Positions 17,194 to 26,691 are shown, counted from the first letter of the stretch. The stretch is 62,367 nt of DNA from Terrimonas sp. (GCF_003075435.1 NZ_QCZJ01000030.1:1-62367); one strand, 5' to 3'. Notes: generated by a model from the letters alone, not told the origin. Numbers and translations: made by a program.

Positions 17194-17291
17194 CAGCATC
17201 AGGAGATGCTGTTTCCTTTTGCGACCAGCGGGAGTAAAAGGCGAGCGTGTTGCCGTGAGAGGGTTTTTGCCCGGCAACAACACCGCTCGCC
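17194..17291. other. oriT-like inverted repeats
   Basis: The large repeat pairs GGCGAGCG-TGTTGCCG (17240-17255) with CGGCAACA-acac-CGCTCGCC (17272-17291) around a 16-nt loop TGAGAGGGTTTTTGCC. A second, perfect small repeat CAGCATC/GATGCTG lies at 17194-17211. The position immediately upstream of mobC and the relaxase, in a gene-free stretch, is where oriT sits in this element class. The exact nick site is not determined. Confidence 0.6.
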
Positions 17292-17363
17292 TTACAAAAC
17301 CCGTATTAGTCTCCCTGTATTCCGGGTGCTTGCTTTAGCGGTAGTTTTTGTTGTTTTAATATG

Positions 17364-17744
17364 TCAGCTTCTAAGGGATTCACTGTTAAATAAGTTGGGA
17401 CTGTTGATACCATGTTTACGGATACTGTCTTTAAGGTCCATCCAAAGCCGGATATTATAGTCGGCGATTTCCATCAGGTCTGTTTCTGATAAACGGAAGG
17501 GATTGGAAACGGTGGAGATTGTTTTGGTTTGGGGTTTTTCTTTTTCTCTTACAGAATCACCTGTGGGTTTTGCTGTTGTAGTTGTGGATTTAATAATCTC
17601 TTGTTCCTGCTGCAAACAAGAAAAGATATTAGGCGCATAGCCTTCGCCGATTTCTAAACTTCTGCCAATAGCGATACTGTTACCAAATAATTTTACCTGC
17701 TTACCACTGGAGAGGTGCAATGTTCTTCTTTTAAATTCTGCCAT
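17364..17744 (-). CDS. Hypothetical mobile-element protein
   Basis: 126 aa, soluble, no known family recognised. N-terminus MAEFKRRTLHLSSGKQVKLFG, a middle linker rich in Thr/Lys/Glu, and a C-terminal helix FRLSETDLMEIADYNIRLWMDLKDSIRKHG. It lies between the oriT-like region and the excisionase-like gene on the same strand, 55 bp after the latter. By position it is part of the element's core rather than cargo. Confidence 0.6.
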   Translation of the reverse strand: MAEFKRRTLHLSSGKQVKLFGNSIAIGRSLEIGEGYAPNIFSCLQQEQEIIKSTTTTAKPTGDSVREKEKPQTKTISTVSNPFRLSETDLMEIADYNIRLWMDLKDSIRKHGINSPNLFNSESLRS

Positions 17745-17799
17745 AATGTTTGTTTTTAATGATTTTAAATATGCTTGTGGTTCGGGTTGAAAGAAAAGT

Positions 17800-18138
17800 T
17801 TAACCGGGATGATTTGAGGATAGTTGCAAAAGCTCTTCCAGATCCTTCCATAGAAAATACACCCTTGACCTGATCTTATAAGGTTTTAATTTTCCGTGCC
17901 TGATCCAATCGTATATCGTTGGCCTTGATACTTGCAGTATCTGGCATACCTCCCCGATCTTATAAAGCGGCTTATAGGTCATGCCGGGCGTTTGATAATC
18001 GGGAGGTGGCGTTGCTATCCTGCTTACTTTACTAAGCTCTTCTTTAATAATCTCCCTGATCTGTTCCCAGAACCGGAGCGGTTCATAGGGAAATAGCATT
18101 GGCGTCTGCGCCGATTCATACTTCACTTTGTCTTCCAT
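17800..18138 (-). CDS. Excisionase-like helix-turn-helix protein
   Basis: 112 aa. The C-terminal half matches the MerR-like/HTH_17 excisionase domain: YKIGEVCQILQVSRPTIYDWIRHGKLKPYKIRSRVYFLWKDLEELL. The N-terminal half is a Pro-rich and helical extension common in Bacteroidota versions. Such proteins bind the att or control region and steer the integrase towards excision. It is separated from the integrase by two genes, one on the opposite strand. Confidence 0.8.
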   Translation of the reverse strand: MEDKVKYESAQTPMLFPYEPLRFWEQIREIIKEELSKVSRIATPPPDYQTPGMTYKPLYKIGEVCQILQVSRPTIYDWIRHGKLKPYKIRSRVYFLWKDLEELLQLSSNHPG

Positions 18139-18292
18139 TACTTTTCATTTTAGCACTGCAAAATGAAAAATCAGTACTCTTTTTTCAAGCTAACTATAGA
18201 TAATCTTACAGGAGTTAACCGGCTATACATATTAAAAGCTTGATTTTTGGATTTTGCTGTTAATTTGCCGCTTTGAAAGGATTAAATATTCA

Positions 18293-18715
18293 ATGAAGGA
18301 AATGGAAGCACTTGCTTTTACGGATAAGAACACAACACCTGACGAAGAACAGGTTGCAAAAGCGCTGGGAGATAACAGGTTTTTGCTGGAGGAGTTTTTA
18401 TCAGAAGCCGGTATTGAGCAAAAGGTATGGAAGTTTTATGGCGCTACCAGCGGGTGGACAATGCAGTGCAAAAGAAGTAATAAAAGTCTCTGTTATATAC
18501 AGATTGCAGATAAATGTTTTTACGTAACTATAGTACTCAGCCGCCAGGCAAAGATTAAAGCGCTGGAAGAAATCGCTGATGAAAACTTACAACAGGCAAT
18601 ACTTCAGGCAAAGGATTACCAGGAAGGAACAAGTGTAAGACTATTGGTAAAAGAAAAAAAAGATATCTCAGCTATAATGGAACTGCTTGCTATAAAAACC
18701 CAACCTATAACCTAA
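18293..18715 (+). CDS. DUF3788-like protein
   Basis: About 140 aa from ATG 18293 (or 18302); the frame begins upstream at a TTG. The pattern FTDKNTTPDEEQVAKALGDN...EQKVWKFYGATSGWTMQCKRSNKSLCYIQIADKCFYVTIVLSRQA fits DUF3788, a small uncharacterised bacterial family. It is the only plus-strand gene within the element core, so it is probably independently transcribed cargo. It ends 6 bp before the convergent stop of the RteC-like gene. Confidence 0.65.
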   Translation: MKEMEALAFTDKNTTPDEEQVAKALGDNRFLLEEFLSEAGIEQKVWKFYGATSGWTMQCKRSNKSLCYIQIADKCFYVTIVLSRQAKIKALEEIADENLQQAILQAKDYQEGTSVRLLVKEKKDISAIMELLAIKTQPIT

Positions 18716-18721
18716 AGCTCA

Positions 18722-19411
18722 TTAATCCATCTTCGAAAAACATTTTGTTTCCAGTTCTTGTAGGATAGGAACTGCTTTTTCAAAATGTAATGCTTCAAAA
18801 AACTGGTAGGCTTCCGCAAATCGGTTTTCTAATTCTGTTCTAGCCCTGCCTTTCAGTTGATTTCTTTTGCGGGAACTTCCGAAAAAAAACTCCATCGAAG
18901 TTTTTAGGCTGCGGGGGTCAACACCAAATAGTTGATTAAGCAGTCCGGTATAATCATCAAAATGTTTTACAGCATTTATACCCGAAGTTTTATCCAGCAC
19001 ATACCATATCAACACTAAAGTTGGATTAGGGAGTTGTGTTTTTCGGCATTTTTCCAGTTCGGTAGAATGCTGTTCCAATTGTTTTTGTTGCACTTTATAG
19101 AGTTCTGGTAGAAATATTGCCGTGAACTGTGGGGTATAAAATGACAATATTAAAATCGGAAAAGCGATCAGTGAAGAGATTGTAATGGCTGCTGGATGGA
19201 TAGAACAACTCCGGACAAATAATGCCAAACCCAGCAATCCTAACAAACTTATCGCGGTAAAATGCAGGGGTACTCTTCTGAACCAATACCGTGAGATTAA
19301 AATCCATCGGGAGGAATGGTTATTGTGTTCTTTACAATGAGCGGGAATAATTACTACGTTGCAGTCGAATAGCAGCAAAGAAAATACTTTCAGCATCAAA
19401 TCTTTCATCAC
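18722..19411 (-). CDS. Membrane protein with RteC-like C-terminus
   Basis: 229 aa. Two hydrophobic segments at ~50-68 (LHFTAISLLGLLGLALFV) and ~72-93 (AAITISSLIAFPILILSF). The C-terminal ~100 residues (PTLVLIWYVLDKTSGIN...LLNQLFGVDPRSLKTSMEFFFGSSRKRNQLKGRARTELENRFAEA) follow the pattern of the RteC C-terminal domain found in Bacteroides conjugative elements, where RteC controls excision. The membrane part is not RteC-like, so a regulatory role is only suggested. It lies directly downstream of the integrase in the same direction. Confidence 0.6.
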   Translation of the reverse strand: MMKDLMLKVFSLLLFDCNVVIIPAHCKEHNNHSSRWILISRYWFRRVPLHFTAISLLGLLGLALFVRSCSIHPAAITISSLIAFPILILSFYTPQFTAIFLPELYKVQQKQLEQHSTELEKCRKTQLPNPTLVLIWYVLDKTSGINAVKHFDDYTGLLNQLFGVDPRSLKTSMEFFFGSSRKRNQLKGRARTELENRFAEAYQFFEALHFEKAVPILQELETKCFSKMD

Positions 19412-19476
19412 ATTTCTTTTGATGAAGTTACAACTTAATATCGGTAAAAAGGTCAGCGAAGCAACTTTTCATACTA

Positions 19477-20811
19477 TCATTTAATAAGCTCCATGTCATT
19501 TCTCTCCATCCACAACTCTTTTATTTTTAGTGCGGCCTCTTCAGGCGATATCCTCACATACTTATAAAAATCCTTTGTCCTTTTGTGTCCACTTATTTTC
19601 ATGATCAACTCCACGGGAGTCCCGGCTAAAAATTCATTTGTGCAAAATGAACGCCTTGCAGTGTGAGAGGTAATCCATTCAAATTTTGGTTTAGTAACTA
19701 CAATAGTTTGGTTTCCTTTTTTAAAAGAAAATTTAATAGCATTAGCAATACCTGCTAATTTGCCAATAGTCTTAATATGGCGGTTAAATTCTGGATTGCT
19801 GAGTTCTGGAATCCTATTTTTAAATTGCCGGGTAAAAATCATCTTTGCTTCTTTGCGCAATGGAATAATTACCCAGTGATCAGATTTCTCTTGCTTTTTG
19901 TGTAGCATGTCCTTTTGAAGATCTTCTGGTTTCAAAGAAGAAAAATCGGAAAAGCGTAATCCTGTAAGACAAGCTAATACGAATAGATCACGATATTCAA
20001 TTAAATGAGGGTACTTAGAAAGATCAACTTCATATATTCTTGCAATTTCTTCATGTGAGAGATAGATAGCATCTGAATCCTCCTCGGGGATTTTATAATC
20101 TGAAAGATCAATTGGAGCAATGATTTTTCTTTTGATGCGATCTTTGATGAAGCCTCGCAGATGTTTAATTGTTTTTCCAATAGTATTGAGGCGTATACCT
20201 GTGAAAATTTCCTTTCGCCGTAGGTGAACATGTTCAAATGTGAGATAGTCAACAAAATCTTCGTAGAAACTGAAATCCAAACTTGCAAATGTTATTGGAA
20301 CTTTTCTATATTTTTCAAATGCTTTCAAATGTGCTTTCACATTATTGTAAACTGTTAGAGTCGCCTTGCTTACTTTACGGCATTTGCTCCGTATATAGTC
20401 GTCAAACTGGTAGTAAATATCCTCTTTGTCTTTCTCTTTCTTCGTTGTTTCAATTTTTTGCTCCCTCACAATATTTTCAAATGAAGCGGAGTCAAGCGAA
20501 ATTGAAAAATGTTGCTTTATGTACGTTGCGATATCTTTTATATTGTTTTTTGAAGCATAGAGAATCATATCCTCCACTAATCTTTTAAATCTGAATAGTT
20601 CATTGTTCATCACTTCGTAATCTCCAATCGCCGGGGGCAGGAGATTAGAAATAATTCCTTTTTTTTGATTCCAATATTGAGCTGGAATTTTTATACCGGT
20701 GAATAAAATTGGTTTCTGTTTTTGGTTGAAACAATAACGAATGAAGATAGAAGAAGTGCCATCGGCATGTACCCTGTTGGTACGGCAAATAATTTTAACC
20801 GGAAATCGCAT
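19477..20811 (-). CDS. Tyrosine recombinase (integrase)
   Basis: About 444 aa from the ATG at 20811 (MRFPVKIICR); the frame continues to 20841. It has an N-terminal arm-binding domain (residues ~12-60), a SAM-like core-binding domain (~140-240) and a catalytic domain. Numbered from the longer frame, the catalytic residues are R296 (TGLRFSDF), H393 and R396 (HTARR), H419 (GHKRT) and Y428 (YKYVRI). This is the Bacteroidetes phage/transposon integrase type. It lies directly beyond the tRNA-Asp 3' end, in the same orientation, which points to the tRNA as the attachment site. It appears complete. Confidence 0.92.
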   Translation of the reverse strand: MRFPVKIICRTNRVHADGTSSIFIRYCFNQKQKPILFTGIKIPAQYWNQKKGIISNLLPPAIGDYEVMNNELFRFKRLVEDMILYASKNNIKDIATYIKQHFSISLDSASFENIVREQKIETTKKEKDKEDIYYQFDDYIRSKCRKVSKATLTVYNNVKAHLKAFEKYRKVPITFASLDFSFYEDFVDYLTFEHVHLRRKEIFTGIRLNTIGKTIKHLRGFIKDRIKRKIIAPIDLSDYKIPEEDSDAIYLSHEEIARIYEVDLSKYPHLIEYRDLFVLACLTGLRFSDFSSLKPEDLQKDMLHKKQEKSDHWVIIPLRKEAKMIFTRQFKNRIPELSNPEFNRHIKTIGKLAGIANAIKFSFKKGNQTIVVTKPKFEWITSHTARRSFCTNEFLAGTPVELIMKISGHKRTKDFYKYVRISPEEAALKIKELWMERNDMELIK

Positions 20812-20975
20812 AGCTAACAATTTGTGAACTGGACTCGACAAAACTTGGGTCTACTTCCAGGTCTACTTTTTTAAATTGTTAAGCTGATATAAAGATAAAT
20901 CGTACTGCGTTGAAATTGTGTTATAAGAAAATGAAAATCAACTCCTTAAAAGTAAAGATGTGTAAAAATAAAAAA

Positions 20976-20997
20976 GGATCATCATTACTGATAATCC
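20976..20997 (-). terminator. Terminator of tRNA-Asp
   Basis: GGAT-c-ATCA-TTAC-TGAT-a-ATCC stem; read on the minus strand it is followed by TTTTTTATTTTT. It lies 8 bp past the tRNA 3' end. Confidence 0.65.
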
Positions 20998-21004
20998 TCT
21001 TAGG

Positions 21005-21078
21005 CGGACCGGACGGGACTCGAACCCGCGACCTCTGCCGTGACAGGGCAGCATTCTAACCAACTGAACTACCGATCC
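21005..21078 (-). tRNA. tRNA-Asp(GTC)
   Basis: 74 nt, cloverleaf complete: acceptor GGATCGG/CCGGTCC, discriminator G, D-arm GTTCAGTTGGTTAGAAT, anticodon arm CTGCC-CTGTCAC-GGCAG with anticodon GTC, T-arm CGGGTTCGAGTCCCG. CCA is not encoded. The integrase of the neighbouring element lies just downstream of its 3' end, so the tRNA 3' part is the likely attachment site and has stayed intact. Confidence 0.95.
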
Positions 21079-21218
21079 TTACCAACTCCGCATTGCTGCT
21101 TCGTTTTTGGGACGGCAAAGATAGGATTTTTGGGTTCCCTTCAAAAAGTTTTTTTAAAAGATTTAAGGCGGATTTTCAAACCCGCTTTATAAGTACTTAT
21201 TAACAAGGCAGCATATAT

Positions 21219-21226
21219 TATCTTTG
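21219..21226 (+). promoter_or_regulatory. Bacteroidota -7 promoter box
   Basis: TATCTTTG matches the TAnnTTTG consensus exactly, 18 bp before the ATG of the polysaccharide cluster's first gene. The -33 part is weak. This would give a very short leader. Confidence 0.5.
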
Positions 21227-21244
21227 ACTATTAAATTGTTACGC

Positions 21245-22222
21245 ATGCTTAAAGTTGGTATCCTGGGTGCAGGGCATCTCGGCAAATTCCATATTAATAA
21301 CTGGCTGAAAATAAAAGACGCGGAACTGGTTGGCTTTTTTGACCCTAATGATGAAACAGCTAAAGCTGTAACCGCACAATATGGACTGAAGCGGTTTGAA
21401 ACGGCAGACGACCTGATTGACGCTTCAGACGCCGTTGATATTATTGCGCCTACCAACTTTCATTACGATTTATGCGAAAAAGCAATCAAAAAAAGCAGGC
21501 ATGTTTTTGTAGAAAAACCGCTTGCTGATACCATGGAACAGGCGCATCGTATTGTGAAACTGGCTAAAGAGGCAAACATTAAAATGCAGGTGGGGCACGT
21601 GGAACGGTTTAACCCTGCTTTCCTTGCGCTTAAAGGATATAGCCTTGCTCCAATGTTTATTGAAGTGCACAGGCTTGCACAGTTTAATCCGCGGGGCACT
21701 GAAGTGAGCGTGATACTGGATTTAATGATACATGATATAGATATCGTGCTGAGCATTGTAAAAAGCGGCGTGAAAAATATATCGGCAAGCGGTGTGGTGG
21801 TTATGACGGAAACACCGGATATGGCGAACGTGCGCATCGAATTTAATAATGGCTGTGTGGCAAATCTTACCTCTTCAAGAATATCAATGAAGAAAATGAG
21901 GAAGATGCGTTTATTTCAGAAAGATGCATATATCGGTATAGATTTCCTGGATAAGAAAACAGAGATCATCAAACTGAAGGACGAGAACGATAAAGACGCT
22001 TTTACTTTTGACATTGAAACGCCTTCGGGCACAAAAGAAATAGCCATAGCAAACCCGGTTGTGCCTGATGCAAATGCTATCCTGCTTGAGCTGGAAGCAT
22101 TCGCCCTGGCAATTAAAAACAATACCCCTACACCTGTTTCTGAAGTTGACGGATTACTGGCAATGGATATTGCGCACCAGATATTGCAGAAAATTCAGTC
22201 GGCCAATTACGTGGTGAGGTAA
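21245..22222 (+). CDS. Gfo/Idh/MocA-family oxidoreductase
   Basis: 325 aa from ATG 21245 (a TTG 21 bp upstream overlaps the promoter box and is rejected). N-terminal Rossmann fold with GILGAGHLGKFH as the NAD(P)-binding turn and the family motif EKPLAD; the C-terminal substrate domain contains HVERFNPAF and the DLMIHDIDIVLSI segment. Enzymes of this family oxidise or reduce sugars, commonly nucleotide sugars for surface glycans. It is the first gene of the polysaccharide cluster, 19 bp before the glycosylphosphotransferase gene, so a role in nucleotide-sugar supply is likely. The specific sugar is unknown. Confidence 0.88.
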   Translation: MLKVGILGAGHLGKFHINNWLKIKDAELVGFFDPNDETAKAVTAQYGLKRFETADDLIDASDAVDIIAPTNFHYDLCEKAIKKSRHVFVEKPLADTMEQAHRIVKLAKEANIKMQVGHVERFNPAFLALKGYSLAPMFIEVHRLAQFNPRGTEVSVILDLMIHDIDIVLSIVKSGVKNISASGVVVMTETPDMANVRIEFNNGCVANLTSSRISMKKMRKMRLFQKDAYIGIDFLDKKTEIIKLKDENDKDAFTFDIETPSGTKEIAIANPVVPDANAILLELEAFALAIKNNTPTPVSEVDGLLAMDIAHQILQKIQSANYVVR

Positions 22223-22241
22223 TAAACCAGTTCCCTGTTAA

Positions 22242-23660
22242 ATGAAGAACCAACATAAAATACCAATAGCGTGGTATGTTATCAGCGATTATACTGCTGC
22301 TGCCGCGGCATGGGTGATCGCGTTCTTCATCCGGAAAAAACTTTCCGGCATTTCCATGAACATTGTTCCCGAATTATCTAATAATAATACCTTTCTTTTA
22401 AGCATTTTTATCATTCCAATCGGGTGGTTAATATTGTTTTTAATGGCAGGAAGTTACCACAGGTCGCTGTATGTAAGATCCAGAACAGCTGAATTTACAG
22501 TTACCTTGCTATGCACCCTGCTGGGCTCACTTATATTATTCTTTATGCTGGTGCTGGATGATAAGCAGGTAAATTATCCCTACTATTCCAAAGCGTTTGT
22601 TACGCTCTTTCTTAGCCATTTTGCACTGATATGGACAGGAAGAAATATTATTTTAAACCGTGCAAGAAAGCAGCTCATCAGGGAAAAAGTATGGTTTGAT
22701 ACTATTATCATTGGTAATAATGCAACAGCCCTTAAAGTATTCCAGGACATAAAAAAGAACCAGCATTTACTTGGCTATAAATTTTCAGGCTTTATTGACA
22801 AAAGCATTTCTAAAAACGGGCTTAACAAGCACATGACCTTTTTGGGCACCGTAGATAAGTTGGAAAATATTCTTGAAGCAAATAAAACCGACACCGTAAT
22901 TGTAGCCATGGAATCTGTTTCTCAAACAGAGATAACGGACATTATTAACCGCATCAGCGAAAAAGATATTGATATAAAAGTTGCGCCGAGCCAACTGGAT
23001 ATACTGGCAGGAGCCGTAAGAACAACCAATATACTCGATGCTCCATTGATTGATATCAGAAAAGGATTGATTCCTGAATGGCAACAGCATTTAAAACGAC
23101 TGATTGATATTACGGGCGCTGTCTTCGCGCTTATCATTTTATCGCCCTTATTAATATATACCGCTATCCGCGTAAAGCTTTCCTCGCCGGGCACCATATT
23201 TTACGCGCAGGAAAGAATAGGTTATAAGGGAAAACCGTTTCGTATGTATAAATTCCGTTCAATGTTTGCTGATGCGGAAAAAAACGGGCCGGCACTTTCA
23301 TCACATGGCGATACAAGGATAACACCCTGGGGAAAGATCATGCGCAAATGGCGTATTGATGAACTACCGCAGTTCTGGAATGTATTAAAAGATGAGATGA
23401 GCCTTGTTGGCCCAAGACCTGAAAGAAAATTTTATATCGACAGGATTAATGAGCAAACGCCGTATTTTAAATATTTGCTTAAAGTAAAGCCGGGCATTAC
23501 AAGCATGGGCATGATAAAGTTTGGATATGCCGAGAATGTAGACCAGATGGTGCAGCGTATGCAATATGATCTGATATATATTGAAAATATTTCTTTAGCG
23601 CTTGATTTTAATATCATGCTGCATACGTTAAGAATAATTTTGAAAGGAAAAGGAAAATAA
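22242..23660 (+). CDS. Exopolysaccharide polyprenyl glycosylphosphotransferase
   Basis: 472 aa. Four N-terminal membrane helices (~10-28, ~45-68, ~83-104, ~115-138), then a Rossmann-like CoA-binding-3 domain ([17 protein letters not shown]), then a fifth helix ([19 protein letters not shown]) and the bacterial sugar transferase domain: [29 protein letters not shown], then [27 protein letters not shown]. It transfers a sugar-1-phosphate from a nucleotide sugar to undecaprenyl phosphate at the inner membrane, starting assembly of a repeat unit (WcaJ/WbaP/EpsL type). It is full length. It anchors the interpretation of this region as a surface-glycan cluster. Confidence 0.92.
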   Translation: MKNQHKIPIAWYVISDYTAAAAAWVIAFFIRKKLSGISMNIVPELSNNNTFLLSIFIIPIGWLILFLMAGSYHRSLYVRSRTAEFTVTLLCTLLGSLILFFMLVLDDKQVNYPYYSKAFVTLFLSHFALIWTGRNIILNRARKQLIREKVWFDTIIIGNNATALKVFQDIKKNQHLLGYKFSGFIDKSISKNGLNKHMTFLGTVDKLENILEANKTDTVIVAMESVSQTEITDIINRISEKDIDIKVAPSQLDILAGAVRTTNILDAPLIDIRKGLIPEWQQHLKRLIDITGAVFALIILSPLLIYTAIRVKLSSPGTIFYAQERIGYKGKPFRMYKFRSMFADAEKNGPALSSHGDTRITPWGKIMRKWRIDELPQFWNVLKDEMSLVGPRPERKFYIDRINEQTPYFKYLLKVKPGITSMGMIKFGYAENVDQMVQRMQYDLIYIENISLALDFNIMLHTLRIILKGKGK

Positions 23661-23743
23661 GTTTTTTAAATGTCTGTGATATATCAAATACAAAGAGTGC
23701 ATTTCTGGTTTTCGCGAATTGGGCAATCATATGCAGATGCTTC

Positions 23744-23762
23744 TCCCGACCTTCGGTTGGGA
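23744..23762. repeat. Intergenic REP-like hairpin
   Basis: TCCCGACC-TTCG-GTTGGGA hairpin followed by CGGCATGACA, with TTGTCACCCCGAGGCACAAG further on (~23839). This kind of sequence is typical of dispersed intergenic repeats in Bacteroidota genomes. It lies in a frame that is open into the next gene but is very unlikely to be translated. Confidence 0.4.
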
Positions 23763-23925
23763 CGGCATGACAGCAGCGGTGCGTTGTTCAGCATTGATAC
23801 AAATGCCTGGCAATAGTAACATAGTTCGGCATTGCACCCTTGTCACCCCGAGGCACAAGGGGTCTGCTGTAGCAGTAGCACCTGTATGCGAAAATTTGAA
23901 ATGCGCCAAATACAAATCATTTCTA

Positions 23926-26691
23926 TTGAAAAATATATGCTCCATATTGTTACTTTCATTTTTATTTGTTCAATCTTTTGGACAAAATAATTACTGGCAG
24001 CAAAAGGTTGATTATAACATTACGGTTACGCTCAACGATGCTGATCATACCCTTGATGGATTTATTAAAATAAACTACAGCAATCAATCGCCGGACACGT
24101 TAACCTATATCTGGTTTCATGTATGGCCAAATGCTTATAAAAACGACAAGACTGCTTTCAGCGAACAGTTACTGGAAAACGGCAACACTACTTTTTATTT
24201 TTCAAAACAGGAAGAACGGGGATATATCAATCAACTCGATTTCAGGGTAAATGATATACATGCGGAAATACAGGATCACCCTAATGATATTGATATTATA
24301 AAGCTGGTATTACCTGCTCCCCTGCCTCCGGGTGAAAGTATACTCATTACAACCCCTTTTCATGTTAAGCTGCCTTATAATTTTTCAAGAAGCGGGCATA
24401 TAGGTCAATCTTACCAAATTGCACAATGGTATCCCAGGCCGGCGGTATATGATAGTAAGGGATGGCATCCTATGCCTTATCTTGACCAGGGTGAATTTTA
24501 CAATGAGTTTGGAAATTACGATGTAATGATTACACTGCCCGCAAATTATGCAGTTGCTGCCACAGGTGTATTGCAGGATGATAAAGAAAAAGAATGGCTG
24601 AGATCAAGAGCCGCATTTTCATGGAAAGAAACAAAATACAGGAAGAAAATAAAAAAAGGCAGTTATAAAATAATTCGTGAATTATTCCCTGCATCGGCTG
24701 CTGAAAACAAAACATTGCATTACAAGCAGGATAGCGTAGTTGATTTTGCATGGTTTGCAGATAAACGCTTTGTGGTGGACTACGACACCTGCACATTATC
24801 TTCAGGAAAAGTGATAGATGTATATGCTTTTTACACAGCTAAATCAAAAGCGCTTTGGGGCAACAGCCTCTCAGAAATAAAGAAAGCTGTCCGGAATTAT
24901 TCAGGCGCTGTTGGTGAATATCCTTATACCAATGTATCAATAGTAGAAACAGAAAGCAGGAATATTGGCGGCATGGAATATCCTGCGGTTGCTGCCATTG
25001 CTGTAAAAACAAAAGATCAGCTGCAGGAAGTAATATCGCATGAGGTTGGCCATAACTGGTTTTACGGAATTTTAGCAAGCAATGAAAGAGATCACCCCTG
25101 GATGGATGAAGGAATGAATACCTTTTACGATTACAGGTTTAATAATGCTTCTGCTAAAAAATTCTCTTCGCAGCATTTGGTGAAGCTCGCTTTTGAAACA
25201 ATGGTTTCCGCCAATAAAGATCAGCCCGTCGGGCTTTCTGCTCCTGAGTATAGCTACCTGAATTACGGGCTGTCGGTTTACTATAAAACTGCCGCCTGGA
25301 TAAAGTTGCTTGAATCGAAAACAGGCACAGCGCAATTTGACGCGTTGATGAAAGCATATTATGAGCAATGGAAATTCAAACACCCCTATCCTGGAGATTT
25401 TAGAAATATAGTAACTCAATATACCAATATCGCAACCGATAGTATGTTTAACCTGCTTGATGCAAAGGGTAGTGTAGCGCCGGGGCAAAAAAGAAAATTT
25501 AAGCTAACATTTTTGGGTAAGCCGGATGCGGAAAAACAATATAATTATATCAGTCTTACACCTGCAGTTGGCTTTAACCAGTATGATAAATTTATGATTG
25601 GTGGCATTATACATAATTACACGATTCCCTTCAGAAATTTTCAATTTGCCGCTGTGCCATTATATGCAACAGGCAGTAAAAAATTAAACGGTATAGGCCG
25701 TGCAACATATAGCTGGTATACCAATAACAATATATTTGAAAAGATCGAAGCCGGCATAAGCGGCGCTAAATTTTCGGAAGACGCGTATACTGATTCTGCA
25801 GGCAAGACCACTCACCTGGGGTTTAAAAAAATTACCCCCCAGGTAAGATTGGTTTTCCGTAATAACAATGCACGCAGCCTGGCAAAAAGATACATACAGT
25901 TTAAGCTGCATTATATCAACCGGGATGAATTAAACTTTTCCTGGGATTCCATTGGCATGAAAAATACATATGCCTTATCCGGCAAAACAACCACGATAGG
26001 GCAGCTAAGATATGTTACGGAAAACAGCCGGGCATTGTATCCCTACAAATGGGAGTTGCAGCTTGATATGACGAAAGATTTTGGACGCATTGCATATACG
26101 GGAAATTACTTTTTCAACTTTCCCAATAAGGGCGGGCTGAACATGAGATGGTTTGCAGGCAGGTTTTTTTACCTGGGTGATAAAACAAACAGCAAACGCT
26201 TTGCTGCAGATGCATATCACCTGAACATGAGCACACCAAAAGGTTATGAAGATTATACCTACAGCAATTATTTTTTGGGCAGGAATGAATTTGAAGGTTT
26301 TTTCTCTCAGCAGGTAATGATGAGAGACGGAGGCTTTAAAGTTAGAACGGATTTGCTGAGCGACAAAATGGGCAAAACAGATGACTGGCTGGGCGCATTG
26401 AACTTTACCGCTGCAATACATCCAAAGTTTCCTGTGAAGATATTTGCTGACCTCGGCACTTACAGCGATGCCTGGAAAACAAGCGATGCTTCGCGTTTGC
26501 TGTTTGATGCAGGCTTGCAGGTTTCGCTGTTAAAAGATATCGTGAATATATATGTGCCGGTAATCTATAGTAAGGTATACCGCGATTACTTTCGTTCTTA
26601 CCCGGGAAACAATTTCTGGCAACGAATATCATTTAGTATAGATATACAGCATATCAGTTTTAAAAAATTTTATCCCGCTATTCCATTTTAA
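23926..26691 (+). CDS. M1-family metallopeptidase, secreted
   Basis: About 921 aa from a TTG at 23926, which gives a textbook signal peptide (MKNICSILLLSFLFVQSFGQ). The frame is open upstream to 23719, but that part overlaps a repeat-like intergenic sequence and lacks a plausible start. Zinc site HEVGH (372-376) with the distal glutamate E395 in WMDEGMN, the M1 spacing HExxH-18-E, and a GGMEY version of the GAMEN motif. The C-terminal ~350 residues look like beta-rich repeats of an outer-membrane or surface domain. It should be a periplasmic or surface aminopeptidase-like enzyme. Lying inside the glycan cluster 265 bp after the transferase, it may be an unrelated passenger. Confidence 0.88.
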   Translation: MKNICSILLLSFLFVQSFGQNNYWQQKVDYNITVTLNDADHTLDGFIKINYSNQSPDTLTYIWFHVWPNAYKNDKTAFSEQLLENGNTTFYFSKQEERGYINQLDFRVNDIHAEIQDHPNDIDIIKLVLPAPLPPGESILITTPFHVKLPYNFSRSGHIGQSYQIAQWYPRPAVYDSKGWHPMPYLDQGEFYNEFGNYDVMITLPANYAVAATGVLQDDKEKEWLRSRAAFSWKETKYRKKIKKGSYKIIRELFPASAAENKTLHYKQDSVVDFAWFADKRFVVDYDTCTLSSGKVIDVYAFYTAKSKALWGNSLSEIKKAVRNYSGAVGEYPYTNVSIVETESRNIGGMEYPAVAAIAVKTKDQLQEVISHEVGHNWFYGILASNERDHPWMDEGMNTFYDYRFNNASAKKFSSQHLVKLAFETMVSANKDQPVGLSAPEYSYLNYGLSVYYKTAAWIKLLESKTGTAQFDALMKAYYEQWKFKHPYPGDFRNIVTQYTNIATDSMFNLLDAKGSVAPGQKRKFKLTFLGKPDAEKQYNYISLTPAVGFNQYDKFMIGGIIHNYTIPFRNFQFAAVPLYATGSKKLNGIGRATYSWYTNNNIFEKIEAGISGAKFSEDAYTDSAGKTTHLGFKKITPQVRLVFRNNNARSLAKRYIQFKLHYINRDELNFSWDSIGMKNTYALSGKTTTIGQLRYVTENSRALYPYKWELQLDMTKDFGRIAYTGNYFFNFPNKGGLNMRWFAGRFFYLGDKTNSKRFAADAYHLNMSTPKGYEDYTYSNYFLGRNEFEGFFSQQVMMRDGGFKVRTDLLSDKMGKTDDWLGALNFTAAIHPKFPVKIFADLGTYSDAWKTSDASRLLFDAGLQVSLLKDIVNIYVPVIYSKVYRDYFRSYPGNNFWQRISFSIDIQHISFKKFYPAIPF

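Larger units (their letters stand above)
15189..21004 (-). mobile_element. Integrative mobilisable element, right part, at tRNA-Asp
   Basis: A block with relaxase, MobC-like protein, oriT-like inverted repeat, excisionase-like protein, RteC-like membrane protein and tyrosine recombinase, the last next to the 3' end of tRNA-Asp. There are no type IV secretion genes, so the element would be mobilisable rather than self-transmissible. I looked for a second copy of the tRNA 3' end on the left and did not find one in the window. The left border is therefore unknown, and the element could include part or all of the sequence further left. Confidence 0.6.

Noticed and set aside
19477-20811. Integron integrase for the cassettes
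   Set aside because: The recombinase is the Bacteroidetes element type next to a tRNA, ~14 kb from the cassettes, and I see no sign of the extra IntI-specific helix region.
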